This document shows positions 20,941-34,284 of a stretch of 64,000 bases of DNA, piece after piece (positions within the stretch are counted from its first letter, which is position 1; each line of letters starts with the position of its first letter). Location: assembly GCA_020091685.1 (NCBI GenBank), contig CM034603.1:26318298-26382297 (forward strand). The letters run 5' to 3'. Under the pieces are notes generated by a model. It saw nothing but the letters and a program-made list of their open reading frames with translations. It did not search any database and was not told the origin of the DNA. The position numbers and the translations under genes are program-made. This stretch comes from Lutjanus erythropterus (Eukaryota; Chordata; Actinopteri; Lutjaniformes; Lutjanidae).

Positions 20941-22539
20941 ATAGCCCTTCAGGCCAGAAGGAAAATATGTATTTTTGATTTTGTTGTCAACTGTCCCTTG
21001 AGCTGCAGATTTCTGGAGATATCAGCTGTAGAAACATCTACTTTCTTTTGTTTATCATGGAACAAGATGACACGGCTTGTGTTAGATTAACTCAACAGTA
21101 ATGTCTCTTTCTAGATATCTTGTCTTTTCATGTTGGAACTACTTTGGAGGATTGGAGGTTCTTTGACCACCACAAGCTGAGTGCCATTTAGTTCCACAAT
21201 ATTCAAGAGAAAGCACACGTCTGTACAGCTGATATGTACAAAAACTGCAACTCACACAAAATCAATCTAGATGGTTAAATTGCACTACTACTAACAGGCA
21301 AGATTAACTGACTACAACCTAAAGGTATTCAGTAGGTATTCCATTTTTGCTTGATGAATGATTTAGACTAAGAATTTACTGTTAAAGTCAATGCAAATTA
21401 ATTGTCAGAGGCTGATTCAAAAATCTGCATTTGTGATTTGCGTGAACTTAGTGCACAGTTTAGTTTTTCTATGAGCGAGACTGCAACCAGGCAGTCAGGT
21501 CATGTCTAGAAAGGAACCCAAGAGTTAAGAAACTTGAGTATGATTTGTATGCACTGTTTCTTTATTGTGAATGTTGTACAAACTAATGACGTGTTATAAT
21601 TTAGTAATGGTTTAGGGACATAAATTCATCTTTTTGAGTTAAAATGATCACTTTCTCAGGTTCCCTTCTAGACACAACCAAGCAGCTACCATTGTGGTTC
21701 AGGTTTCCAACAGAGCCTCCCAAAACTTAGATCAAACTGTAAAACTAGACAGTGCTGATCAAACATGGATCCATATTCTGTTACGTTGCCTATTTCTTGC
21801 TTAAATGTTCTCAAAAACACATTTTGGTGTACTGTTAAGTTGCGGTTGCAGAAGTATTGCAACGAGGCAAGCTGCCATTATTCCCTGCTGAACGGACGAG
21901 CCAAAGCCAGACATTACCCAGGTTACAGTACGTCATCCACAAGCTCCACACTCTCATCAGTTCTGTGCCTGCTCTGAGAGCAAAAAAAAAACAAGATGGC
22001 AACCCTCATAATGCCAAACTTGAGGCAACAAACCCATGGGTGACATCTCATTGGTCATTCTCCACAAAAAACTACTATTTAGGGAGCATGGAAACATGAT
22101 CTGTTGCTTGGTAGTTCTGTGCAAAACCATTCTCAGTGTTGCACAAGTACTAGGTGCAGGAACAACTATGTGAGGCAATAGTGAACAACTGTATTGTCCA
22201 TATTTGGTGATGCATACCTGTAGGCTCCCAGAAAGAAGATAAACAAAGAAAAAAAAATGACTGAGCGATGCTGTCTGTATGCTCATGGCTGTTTCCCTGG
22301 GGATATGATTCAGCCCCAAAGGAGCTGGCTGGGAATGACGAACCAGAGTGACATCCTGCTAGCACCAGAAGTAGGGCAAACAGAGGGGCACACACACCCA
22401 CACACACTTTCACCACACTATATGCTTCAGTTATGAAAAAGAGGGCAAAGTCATGCATGCCATTCCCTGAGCTGAAATAGAAATTGGTACACCACTCTCT
22501 GTACATTTATATCTTTGCACCTTCTTCTGTCACAATGAA

Positions 22540-22540
<1 letters not shown>

Positions 22541-22571
<31 letters not shown>

Positions 22572-22590
22572 ACACACTCTCACACACACT
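22541..22590. repeat. (CA)n microsatellite
   Basis: A pure CA run of over 20 bases followed by interrupted CA and CT repeats, in adcy1 intron 1. Confidence 0.95.
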
Positions 22591-23364
22591 CGCTCACATT
22601 TCTGACTGTCATCAGGTGTGAGGAAAGAAGATATGTCACATCAGTCAAACCCTCCAGGGGTAATGGAACATTTCTGCCTCCATGTGTGCAGCATATGACT
22701 TGAAGATTGTGCATTTCTTAGGGAGCAAAATTGGGACGCGATCAGTTCATCACGCCCTCGGATGATGACAGCGTATTCGCTGGGGAGATTGTTTTCCTGT
22801 ATGTAGGCTATGAGATACCTGCATAGCCATGTGAAGGACAGTGTTAGCTGGACTACCAGAGATAGCTAATCCATTAAGCTTAGAGATGAGCTGTGTGGCA
22901 TGACCCCGCACAGCCCAGGCTTGCACCAACCACCCACCTAGGTCCCAGGCACTCAGCCTACAGGGCTGTCTGCTTTCATGGCTCCGTCTACCTGAAATAT
23001 CTTATTACTGGAGCGAGTGTTGTGGAGAATATAACTTGAAAGATTGGTTATTTCAAGATCCCTGCTGTTCAGCTTTGAGTGTTGTTGCCATACTGTCAAG
23101 AATATAGAGTCCATTCCTTTTAGTGCAACCTTTTATTGATACGTTGAATAGTTTGGAGTTGTGAGGCATCAGTTTACAACCTTGCATTTCTAGATAATAA
23201 CTATTCTATCAGATCCCAATCCAAAGCACATTCATGCTATAGAACTATAATAACTACTATAAACAATATAACCAGACGCAGGGAGTCTTGTATTTTGGTC
23301 CCAATTGACACTTAGTACATATTATGCATATTCAATTTATTTAACTTTATTTTTAAAGTGGTGT

Positions 23365-24315
23365 TTTACCTACAGTAGAGGGGGGTCAGCACGCCACCAG
23401 TTTGAAGAAGCAGCATAATTACCAGTGTAAGATGCTAACCATTGTACTGCTGTCTGACAGAATCAGCAGCAAAACATATTTTAGAATATTTTCACCACTT
23501 TACTCTGCTGTCAGACAGCCTTTTCCAAAGGAAGACTGCCATTGTATAAGCTAAATATTACTCTCTCTAAAGCGACCAGACTCCATTGACAAAACTGTGC
23601 AGGTCTACTAATGCCTCAGCCAGTTAGTTTGTATGTGTGATTGTGTGACTTTGAAGTTTTAAAGGGTTAGTTCGGCATCAGTGGACCAAAAGAAACTAAC
23701 TAATTGGGGCAGTGGTAGACCCTGTGAACTCCCATGTTCTGCCAGGTAAAATTACTGGTTCTGCCAATGGAGTCTGGTCCACCTAAAAAAATCTATATAA
23801 TTTATATTTAGCTATATATTTATTTAGAATATTTTCATCACTTTACCTTGCCATCAAACAGCCTTTTCCGACCAGACACCACCATTATATAAGCCAAATA
23901 TCGCTCTCTTCAAACCACCCAAACTCCACTGGCAAAAACAGTGATTTTATCTTGCAGAACATATTGTTGCTGGTACACTGAATCCAAGCTAGACCTTTAA
24001 ATGGGGCAGCAGTAGATCAGCACCTCCCGTCTTCTGTGGAGTAAAATGATTATTTTTGCTGTTGAAGTCTGGTGGCCCACTGAAAAAAAGCTGTGAGACT
24101 GAAAGGTAAAGGTAAAGCTGTGAAAATATCCTAAATATAGCATAAACCTAAATTAATATTGTTTTTTGTTTGTTTGTTTGTTTTTTTTTGTTGTTCCTCT
24201 CTTTAGGTGGCTAAAATATATTTTGCTGCTGACTCTGTCCACAGCAGTATATAGTTTAACTTCCTACACAGGTACTTGGAGTGTGTTGACCAACATCTAC
24301 TGTAGATAACAGGGT
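23365..24315. repeat. Foldback-family repeat with two internal tandem copies
   Basis: TAGAATATTTTCACCACTTT followed by CAGACAGCCTTTTCC occurs at 23482 and again, slightly changed, at 23826. The flanking strings ACCTACAGTAGAGG and (inverted) TCTACTGTAGATAA bracket the block. The same family recurs at 39150-39857, 54572-55078 and 55596-55942. Confidence 0.7.
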
Positions 24316-24527
24316 TACAACTATTATTTTCAAACCCAAAATGACATCCTCAAGTGAGTTGTTTTATCAGTCCAAAGATAATCAGTTTACTGTCAGAAGA
24401 AAAGAAGAAAACAGAAAATATTCATATTTAAGAAGCTGGAATCAGAGATTTTGACTTTTTTTTCTTAAAAAATGACTTAAACCAGTTAATCAGTTATCAA
24501 AATAATTAATTGCTGCAGCTCTAGTAG
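24309..24527. repeat. hAT-like MITE, internally deleted copy
   Basis: Begins GGGTTACAACTATTATTTTC and ends ATTAATTGCTGCAGCTCTAG, with GTCCAAAGATAATCAGTTTA inside, matching the family of 20352-20641. Confidence 0.65.
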
Positions 24528-25625
24528 GTAATACACTGAGCATTCAAATAACCCAACTATCCCTTTAAATGAAAACCCTGTGTTTTCAGATGTCAGGTAT
24601 ACATTCACCACCTTAAAACACATCAAGTACAATTATTTACAGAACAAAACTAATTTGAAAGGTTGTAATTTCCTCACTGCCTCAAACTAGGGAGCTATAA
24701 CTTGCTGACAGTGAATGGGTAAGAGTGAGTGCAGCCCAGTAAGGTCAAGTATTACCATCTGAAGGCGTATCGGGGTTATCACCACAGATAAGCGGAGGAG
24801 TGAGTGTTTTACACCACTCAACTCAGATGTCCACATTTACTTACTCGAGGCTGGAAAGTAACTTGAGCATCGTTTGAACATGTTGATGCTCGCCAGCGCT
24901 GCTGCCAAGCACAAAGACAGACTGCTGCTGCCAAAAACAGTCTTTTCAAGGCAATCCATTATTCATTGGAATGGGAAACATGCCTGTCCGCGGCGGTGGA
25001 AGTTTGTTAAATTTCAGAAGTTGTGTGTATATCATAGGAGGCTTTGACAGTGTATTTATGAGGCTCATTGACACATAAATGCCCTGAAATGACACCGTTT
25101 TTTTGTTTTTTTTAACAAGAGAAGTGTAATGTAATTTGTAATAATTTTTCTAGAGGTCGAATACGCTCCATCGTTGACTCCAGGATTAGAAAACACTCAA
25201 GATGAACGACCTGAGATATGAGGAAAATGAATTACTCTATTCTAACAAATATATAATTACTGCCCAGGGCGACAGCGTGCCAGCGTACGCTCTAGAGGTG
25301 AATATAGGACATTACTTGGATTGTATACAAAGTCATAGCCAGCCGACCTCAGTCAAGTAGAAAAAAAAACACTCTTTTCTTTTGTGTCCTGCACAAGGTT
25401 GAAGCAGTCATGCTGCTGTGCATCTGCTGTGATGGATGAACAGGAGCATGAACTGGCAAACGTTTTAATGTCACAGACCCCAAAATAGAGAAACATTAGG
25501 CCCCGCCACCCTCTCACCCATCTCTCACGTAGGAGGACGTTTGATGTTCTTGATTTAGTTTTGAATCATTTCAGATCATAAACAAGGGAATCAAAGTGGT
25601 GAAAGTAAAGTCAACTTAATTTATA

Positions 25626-25830
25626 CTAGGGCTGCAACTACCAATTATATTCATTGTTGATTAATGTGTTGATTGCTTTCTTGATTGATCAAATAGCTGT
25701 TTGGTTTATAAAATTTCGGAAAATGGTGAAAAATGTTGATCAGTGCAAGGATATACATTGATATTTCAAGGTTCAAGATAATTTGAACTTATTTAAAAAC
25801 AATTAAGAAACAGCAATTTGACACAACTTA
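25626..25830. repeat. hAT-like MITE, one-ended relic
   Basis: Starts CTAGGGCTGCAACTACCAAT and contains GTTTGGTTTATAAAATTTCG. The other terminal repeat cannot be found. Confidence 0.55.
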
Positions 25831-26520
25831 ACAAAGCCTTCCTTAACTTGTGTTTTCCCATGAATTTTGATGTAAGGCATTGTTTTTGATGAAAAACAAG
25901 CTAGTAGAGGACACTAGTGGCACATAACAGCACATAAATTCCTTAGATGTGTCTCGCCACTTAAACTCCTGCTTCTTTTCACTCCTAAATTTATGTTGCC
26001 GTTTTATTTTTTAATAGTCCATCTATCGTGTTTCTGGTTCTTTCTGGTTGGTTTTTTAACAAATGCACACTCAGGAAAAGAAAGAAAAACACTAAAACAC
26101 AATATCTGGAAATGATCATAAATACATGAAATTAAAAAAAAAGATACACAAGGCTGTACAAAATAAAAAAATGCATCCAAGGTATTGAGAATTGGGTACC
26201 TAAGCCCCAGTTACATGACCTCAAAATTAGGGGAACACTTTCACAAATGTAAATGCTCATAATTATGTGCATATATTACTATATATATTCAGACAAATGC
26301 AGACAAGCATAGACTATCAATCAAATTACATGTTTAAGGTTTTATCTCACACGATTTTAGCACATGTGTAAAGTGACAAAGATTAAAAAAATACAAACAG
26401 TATAATAGTCTGATAGTTTTCACAGCGTCTCCTAATCATGTCACACTTTATGTGCCTTTAACAACTGTACTAAAGATTTAAAACACCTTTTTTTTCCATG
26501 TTTTTTTTTTCTGTTTTCAG

Positions 26521-26670
26521 TTGGTTGCCAACACAGTGCTGTTCACCAGTGTCAACCTGTCAGGGCTGTTTGTGCGCATCCTGACAGAACGAGCCCAGAG
26601 GAAGGCCTTCCTGCAGGCTCGCAACTGCATCGAAGAGAGACTCCGCATGGAGGACGAGAACGAGAAACAG
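26521..26670 (+). CDS. adcy1: adcy1 exon 2: membrane helix 6 and linker helix
   Basis: 50 codons (residues 204-253), phase 0 at both ends. The acceptor has an excellent pyrimidine tract; the donor GTACAG is weak. It encodes helix 6 (LVANTVLFTSVNLSGLFVRI) and the start of the signalling helix leading into C1a, LTERAQRKAFLQARNC then EERLRMEDENEKQ, nearly identical to mammalian ADCY1. Confidence 0.95.
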
Positions 26671-26969
26671 GTACAGGCACCTGTACACTGCTGAAAAACT
26701 ATGGGTAAAATTAGATATGTGTGTCTGTATTTTTTTTCCCTCATCTTTCCCCCCTCTGTCTCACTCTCTCTTGTGCCGTGAGTCATTTCGACACATTATT
26801 TATTTCTGTTAGATTTCATGCCTTTATGTCTCGCACATTTCTTATTGCTACTAACACTTTGTCCTGTGATAACTTTGACTGTATAAATGTATATTTAAAC
26901 TTTATCTTTTCTCTCTCTCTCTCTTTCTCTTTCACACACACGCACACACACACACACACATACACACAG
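26671..26969 (+). other. adcy1: adcy1 intron 2 (299 bp), ends in CT and CA repeats
   Basis: This is the shortest adcy1 intron. A (CT)n tract (26907-26931) is followed by a (CA)n tract (26933-26968) that runs directly into the AG acceptor. The last 20 bases before exon 3 contain only one T, so the usual pyrimidine tract is displaced upstream. Confidence 0.9.
26933..26968. repeat. adcy1: (CA)n microsatellite forming the 3' splice site of intron 2
   Basis: CA repeats with one CG and one TA interruption end in ACACACAG at the exon 3 boundary. CA tracts are known binding sites for hnRNP L and can change exon inclusion; repeat length changes here would move the pyrimidine tract relative to the acceptor. 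Confidence 0.9.
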
Positions 26970-27088
26970 GAGCGCCTGCTAATGAGTCTGTTGCCCAGGA
27001 ACGTAGCTATGGAGATGAAAGAGGATTTCCTGAAGCCCCCAGAAAGGATCTTTCACAAAATCTACATCCAGCGCCATGACAATGTCAG
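26970..27088 (+). CDS. adcy1: adcy1 exon 3: entry to C1a
   Basis: 119 bases (residues 254-292 plus two bases of codon 293). It encodes [20 protein letters not shown] then [19 protein letters not shown], the conserved stretch at the start of the C1a domain and a signature of ADCY1. The donor is GTAGGA; the acceptor is the CA microsatellite described above. Confidence 0.95.
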
Positions 27089-29434
27089 GTAGGATCCTCA
27101 CATCAACACAACACATCTGCAGACCAGTTCCAGGGGTATTTAAAAGCCTTTTAGCTGTGAACTGATTTAACTAACATAGTTTTTAACAGTATTAGGATGT
27201 AGATACTATACTCTCCTCATGGGAGAATTTGCAGCTGAAATAGTGGCATAAATGCTGTCTCGATGCATTATGGTACACGCTAAAAGGGAACTGAATAACT
27301 TGACCAAACATGTCCTTTGGAAAGAGCACTGTGGGCTACACACTGTGGTGTGATCTGACCCAACAGTGTCCTGAAACATTAACACTGCCTGAGGCTGGAA
27401 AAACTGAAATATTTAATTCCTCATGTTGAATATCAAGGGTTGGCCCCTGACTCATTTCTTTATTATCACTCCAAAAAATACTCAAGTACAAAGACATTAG
27501 GTTGCACTTTCCATTTGCTTAATATGGTTGTGTGAAACTGCTATGTGGGCAACAAGGAAGTAACCCGAATCAGGCATATTTTTGTTGCACTCAGGCTAAT
27601 ATCCCACTGGTGCATATGCCGTCTGGGCCATAATATCTCAGTAGCCCCCAGGGGAAACAAGGCTTTTGGAGTTAGGGATCCTACTGGGAAAATTGGCAGA
27701 TTAGTAGATGCTTAGCGAGGAGGAGATTCCTTTGGCATTTTGCAGCGTCTTGCACAGTTGCCAAACTCTCAACCGTTTGGGAGCAATGTGCTCTGTCTTA
27801 AGATCATTACTTTTTGGCTCCAGGTTGAAGGCCTCAGCAGTGGCTAGTTCATAATTTCTGTTCAAGATACTTAATGGATATTATTTCTCTTTTTAAAGCT
27901 ATAATGTGTAACATTTCCACATTCAAATGTCTAAAAATGCTAGACATATGTTACACAGTATTTTGTTCAGCTGTGTAATTACATTATTACAAATGTTTCC
28001 AACAATGTTCAAACGTGGAGAAACTTCTAATTTATTCAAAGTAACAGAGCATGTCCTGCTAGCCGTTGTTAGCTGGTTGCTAGTTGCTATAACTTCTGGG
28101 AACACACAGGGTATGTCTGATATGTCAGAGAAAAGCACCGACTCGGTGAACATGACTAAACATTATGTGAATAAAACTTTAATATCACCTCGTCCATGAA
28201 TCATGATTTCTGCCTGAGTCATGTCAGATAGATTTTCATCAACTATGGTGATTGTTAACAGCGAAGAAAACAGCTTCCATGATCCCACACTCCTTCACGA
28301 AGTCATCAAACCACATCTTTTGTTATTGTTTTGATGTGAGAGAGCCTGTGTGTTTAAGACATTAGTTAACATATTGCATCACACCAGCGCTGGTACTTTT
28401 TGCGCTTGTGGAAGAAGTTGTTGGATGATGCAGCAAATCTCCACCCTCTTGTTTTCCTTTTATCATCTGTCCTCCCTCCCAGCCTTTTTTTTTCCCACCC
28501 TCCCTCCTTCCAGCTAACAAATCAAAAGTAAATCAAATGTTTGTGGCACATATGAGCACTTAAAGCATTTTATAATGACTTATAAGATCAAGTATCATAA
28601 TAGATCATAACTGCTGGTGACATGTTTTTAGTTATTTTCTTTAGGGAAGTGTTACCCAAAGGTGCAATACCACAATGTAAAATACTGCTATTTAAGGTTT
28701 AAGTCAGGAATCCAAAATGTTATAAAGAACAGTATCGTCTGCAAAATGTATCAAAGGTAAAAGTATTCATTATGCAGTAGAGTTGTACCTGTCACTGTTA
28801 TATTATTATTTGTTATATTTCTGTATTATTAACACGCAAGTAGCATTTTAATGTTGTCGCCAGTCAAGAGGGAAATAATTTTACTACTTTATATACTAAT
28901 GGGTAGTTTAAATTAAAGCAGCCAAAATATTTTCTAAGCTGATTATATATTTTGTATGTAAATATTGTGTGTAATACATACATGCACAAGTCCCTCCTAA
29001 TCATACCTAAGTAAAGTACTTAAGTAGATGCACTTAGTTACAATCCACTGGTGCAAATCTGCACTTCACCCCCGACACCTGTAGCTGTAGTTGGCTGTGA
29101 TTGACCTTTTAACCCTTCGTTGCCGCTAACATGTAAACACTATGTCTGAAAACGTGACATCCACTGCTCCATTTCCTGCGGTCCATAAATCAGATTTTCT
29201 CAGTTCTCCTTTCCATAACCGACTTTAATCTGCATTTCTTACTGTACTGTTATAAATCTTCAGCATCATGCTCCAACATTTCCTCATTTCCTTTCCTTAT
29301 TTCCTCCTCTTTCTCCTTTCCTCCGTGTTCTCAGAGCAGCAGGGAGGCTTGAGGAGGAGAGTTTACTTAGCCCCGGGATTAAGTTGCTACAGGGGATTAA
29401 ATGCAATGGAGACTAAATTCTTGTTGCATAACGC

Positions 29435-29457
29435 TGTGTGTGTGTGTGTGTGTGTGG
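29435..29457. repeat. (TG)n microsatellite
   Basis: A pure TG run in adcy1 intron 3. Confidence 0.9.
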
Positions 29458-29943
29458 CGGTTAAATATGGACACATCTCGGTGGAGCTCTGCTGATTGCT
29501 TTTGTGCCTTGAACTCCTTCAGATAGCGCCACCCTTTGAGAGTGATCTAGACGGGATGCAGACATGATTTATGTGATTTGGGTGGACTGTAATTAGAAAG
29601 TAAACAGTGTGCAGCACAATGTACTCGCAGTTTTCTTCATTATGTTCTGAGACTGTGGGCAGTATTTGATCTGATTAAAATCCAGCCAGGGGGATATTGT
29701 AGTAATCACTCACTAGCAAAAGGGATAGGACTCCAAAGTAACAAACCAGAAGTTTATTTAAGAAGATACGTGGTGTATTGTAGCTACATATTGACATAAA
29801 CTTTCAATATTTTTAGGGGTTGTAATATAGTAACTAATACATTTAAGGCATTAAAACACTCTTGAGCTGAAAACAACAGTAATTACTTTAAGGAAATCAC
29901 ATTTTTGTAAACCAGCAGTAATTCATTCAATACTGTTTTTTAA

Positions 29944-30615
29944 AGGGACAGGTCACCTTACCTGTTATTTATTTATTTATCCGTTTCAGCACGAGTTGCT
30001 GTATTTTGTAGGTATCGGCGGTAGAGATGTCTGCCATCTCTGGAGTATAATGGAGACGGCGCTCGGCATGTGGTCCTCAAAGTGCCAAAAAAAAAATTAC
30101 CTTTGAAAAACTGCAGCAATGTCTTTGCACAATTTATGACGTGGTTACCCAAGATAATCCACAGGCCTCGTTGTGAGCAGCTTCATGTTGGGACTACTTT
30201 GTATTGAACTACAACCGCCAACCGTATCATTGTGCAGAAGAGAGCGTGCATCTACTCATGGATGAGAGGTTAGAGCTCAGCCAAGGAAGACACCATTAAT
30301 CTTTCTGTCCCGTGCTTTCACAAACACGAGCCTCTCATCTGTGAGTAGATGCGTGTTTCCTTCTGCACAGGGGTCCGATTAGTGGGTGCAGTCAGGTAGA
30401 AAATAGTTCCTACATGAAACTACTTACATCAAGGTCTGTGTATTGTTATATTATTTTTTGGCGCTTTGAGCACCACAAGCTGATTACCATCTAGTTCCAT
30501 CTAAACATCTCTACAGCTGATATCTTTGAAACTCAGCAGCTCACACCAAAACTATCTAGATGCATAAATAAGCCCTAGAGGTAAAGAGAGAAAAGAGTGG
30601 TGTCAACGTGTTCCT
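29944..30615. mobile_element. Non-autonomous DNA element with TTAA target duplication
   Basis: The ends AGGGACAGGTCACC and (inverted) AGGAACACGTTGACACC are flanked on both sides by TTAA (29940-29943 and 30616-30619). Longer subterminal inverted strings are present: TAGAGATGTCTGCC against ACATCTCTACAGCTG, GCATCTACTCATGGATGAGA against TCTCATCTGTGAGTAGATGC. TTAA duplication is used by piggyBac- and Kolobok-type elements. No coding capacity. Confidence 0.75.
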
Positions 30616-33600
30616 TTAATTTATCAAGTCAGCCCTGATAAATTGCATTCTCATTATTTAAATGATTAATAATGTGAAAATAGTGATAAACTATGAGCAC
30701 GCACTGTTTAATATCACATTTTAATGAACGAGCTTTTCAAATGATCATCACTTTATAATTTAGCACCCGCTATTATCCAATATGCATCTTCACCTCTCTT
30801 TCTTTTTTAATTCACAAGCACTTCCAGCATATCTAATAACATTTCATTCCATTGCGACACATACAGTAAATATGCACAAAATGCTAGTTAAAGGCAAATT
30901 CAAGCTAATGAAGTGATTCACTTTGCAAAATAGTAATGTCGTATGCCTTTTACTTTTTTTGGGGATCCAGTAATAGTTGGCCTGCAACCCATTTTGGGTC
31001 CTGACCCTAAGTGTGGGAAACACTGTTTTAAAGACTGGCATTACACCAAGTTTGCGTTAAATAATTATGTGAAAAAGGAAGGAGTGCACTGAGACAAACA
31101 TAAGAAAAATCTAAATTATGTCAGTCTTTTTGCAAGATGACCTACTTGGGTCACTGACAGGAGGTTTTGTAGACGCTCGCTCTCGCTATCCCCAAGAAGT
31201 TTGTCCCACTAAAATGCGTAGTAAGCAGTTTGGACGCTCCTCTGTGTTAGCCCCTTTATTGGTCCGACGTCAGCGCATACACAGCCCACACACTGTAGCT
31301 CCAGAGGGGCCCGTCCAAACTTAACCCTTGAGTTGGCACATGGCTTATTGTGTCTTCCACTGTGTGATTAAATTGAAATCACATCAGCAAAATCACTACA
31401 GTAATGCCTCTCACAGAGGGAAGTGGGAGATTAGCATAATTGGGGGAATAACTTTCCTCGAATATGTGCCATTGGAGAGGAAATAAAAGATGAGGGTGCG
31501 AGGGAAGTCAAATTAGACAATATTAGATGTTAGACAAGTTCTGGTTACCACGGGAAAAATCATGTCTGCATCACGTAGCTTCATCATTTCAGTTGCAGAG
31601 CTTTTCCTGCGATAGATGACAGAGTTTACTGAGACAGAAACTTGTGTTGGGGATGAGGTTCTGACCTTGAGCAGTGAATCTAGTGCAGTAGGTTTGGTGG
31701 TAGGCACTGGCTGGAGCTGGAGTAACTTACAGCTGTTGCCAAGAGTGCTGCAGTGTTTGTTGTCAAGGTTTTGCTGGAGGACATTCTGAATCAGATACAG
31801 AGGTTCACAGTCTGCGATCTCTGTGCTTTACAATGCTCCAACTCATAAAAACAATTTCTGTGTCAAATATCTCTGGCAACGTACGGCGAGTCCACTAGTT
31901 TACATAAAGTGGGAGTAAAAGTGTAGATACAACTTAACCCTTTAAGTTTATACCTCTACATTCTGCGCATGGGTTTGTAAAAAGAATTAAAATCAGGTTA
32001 CACAGAAACACATTAAAAGTAATGCTGTTCGGTTAAAAATAGCCCCCAGATGTTTCAGTGGTCAGCACACAGTCATATTTGTCTTTATGATTTAGTGTCC
32101 CTGCCAGAGCACTCGTGGATACTGATCTTAATTACCAAAGCTACTTATGTGTTTTAATGTATATCCTTGGATTTATGTACCTTTATGGTGTGCTAAGCGG
32201 AACAAGCTGCTCATGTTAGTAAAGTGCTTTATCAAACATTTCTATCAGCTGAATATGCAGTTCCTAACACACACATTGTAGGTTATTTTGAATTTAGCAG
32301 CATCTTTTGACCTGTATTACATGCTGATGGCAAAACCTTTCACTAATGCTGTACAGTGTTTACAGACGATGCCACCATGATGACGTGACAGTTGATTTTT
32401 GCAAAGGGACTGAGAAGTCGTGTTTTCGTAGGTAAAGTTTTCTGCTGAGCGCTCTAATTTAAAGAGATAGTTCAGATTATTTTAAGTGGGGTTGTATGAC
32501 TTTGGTTGATCCGAACTAACCTTTTAAAAGACAGAAGTCACACAGTAACACAAACAAAAACCAACAGATCGAGGCTCTTCTGTTGCATTTTTTCAACACA
32601 CATCTGCACCTCAATGGTGTTGTGATTCCCCACCTGAACTTTGAAGGGAGCACAGGCCTTGTGCTCGGTGCATGCTTCATGTGTGAGCAGAGACAATGGT
32701 GCGCATGAGGTTTAGATGAGGCCAAAAATAACACAGTTCACATGAGGTCATGAGACATTGGCACAACGCCCTCAATGGGAGGCACCACGTCATGGCTTGT
32801 TTACGCTCCATGCTCAGCTACACGTACAGGAAAAGCTTTAATCGTACTGTCCTTAAGCTTCTTTCCAGAAAAATACAAAAACTTTTCTTTGATTGTTTGA
32901 AAATTTCAGCCTAAATGCTACAAGAGGAACAGCCCAGTCTCTTCAGTCTGCATGCAAAGTACATGATTTTATATTATTAAATAGTGTGCAGTGCATACGC
33001 CCATGTCCACTTTTTGTGTGGACGTGATAACTACTGTGCAGAACAGATGTGTCCAACTAGCATGCATAAAAAGATATCGGGTAAATAGGTATAAAGGAGG
33101 CTGGGGTTTTTGTACCTTGTGAAATTGTCAAAATGACTGTATCCAAAGTTTTAAATTACATAACATTAGGTGCATCACTTCCATCACATGACTTATTCAC
33201 TTACTTGAACCAAAACTGTGATCTTTTTCTAAACCTAATCAAGTTTGTTGCCTAAACCCAACCAAACTGTGACCATTTCAAAACATTAATCACATGTTTA
33301 TTTTTGTTACCATGGCGATTAAGGTCACCTAACTATGGGTGTCACCTGACTACTGATCTCCACAGACGTTGATAAGAAGGACTGACGTATCACCTGCACA
33401 CAAAATTGGAGCACAAGTGTGTACGTTTCACTTGTGTTACATAATGTATTTATCAGCTATCAGTATTAGCTGAGCCAACAAGTGGCGTTTCTGAGAGATG
33501 TGGACATGAAAATATTATAAAATATGGAGGGACAATTTATATAAAATTGTCTTATAAAAGAGCACTTGAATTTAAGGCATGCCGTCAGAAACACCACACT

Positions 33601-34229
33601 CTGCTGCTTCCACGTTTCAAGTAGCCAGACAAAAGTCCAGAACCAAGCATGAATTAAGACGTGTGTCACTTTGCAGGAGTTTGTTATCAAGCGTACTGGG
33701 GATCATCCTAAAATGTGCATGAAAGGGAACTGTCTTGCCTGTTTAATATCATCACATTGTAGTGCTCCTTTTCAAAAACAGAGCTCTGAAATCATTTGCA
33801 CTGTTCAAAGAAAAATGAGTCCTTTATTCAATAAAATGGTCTTCTTGTAAGCAGATGGTTGGATTTAAAGACTGAAATCTATTGGGAAACGCAGCAGTAA
33901 ATTGTGAAAGATGAACAAATTTGATGAATAATCAAAATCAAATCAATTTTTAAACAAAGCACTGACAGTTTATTGACTGTCCTTACACCTATTATATTTA
34001 TTACTCTCTATTTAAAACACATCTGCATTTCCATCTTGTTTCTGAATATTTACTACAGGTGTGACTGTGAAGTGATGATTCATTTTATGATCAGCTTTTA
34101 CAATCAGAGTTTATATTTCAGTCCTTTGAAGAGAATGACAGGACACTGAAGATACACTGACTTGTGAACAGAAAATGTTTCGGCTTGGCTCGACTTGTAA
34201 AGTTAGTATCTTTGCAAGATTTGTTTGGC

Positions 34230-34241
34230 TTTTTTTTTTTT

Positions 34242-34280
<39 letters not shown>
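34230..34280. repeat. Poly-T followed by (GT)n microsatellite
   Basis: Seventeen T residues (34230-34246) followed by an uninterrupted GT run to 34280, in adcy1 intron 3. It generates spurious valine/cysteine-rich and histidine/threonine-rich open frames. Confidence 0.95.

Positions 34281-34284
<4 letters not shown>

Larger units (their letters stand above)
19765..26520 (+). other. adcy1: adcy1 intron 1 (6.8 kb)
   Basis: Bounded by GTACGT and a strong acceptor (T-run, CTGTTTTCAG). It contains an RE1-like site near its 5' end, a nested Tc1/hAT insertion (20098-20940), part of a TTAA-type foldback family (20995-21305, related to 29940-30619), a CA microsatellite, a foldback cluster (23365-24315) and two hAT-like relics (24309-24527, 25626-25830). 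24700-25560 is repeat-poor, with no exon recognised. Confidence 0.8.
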
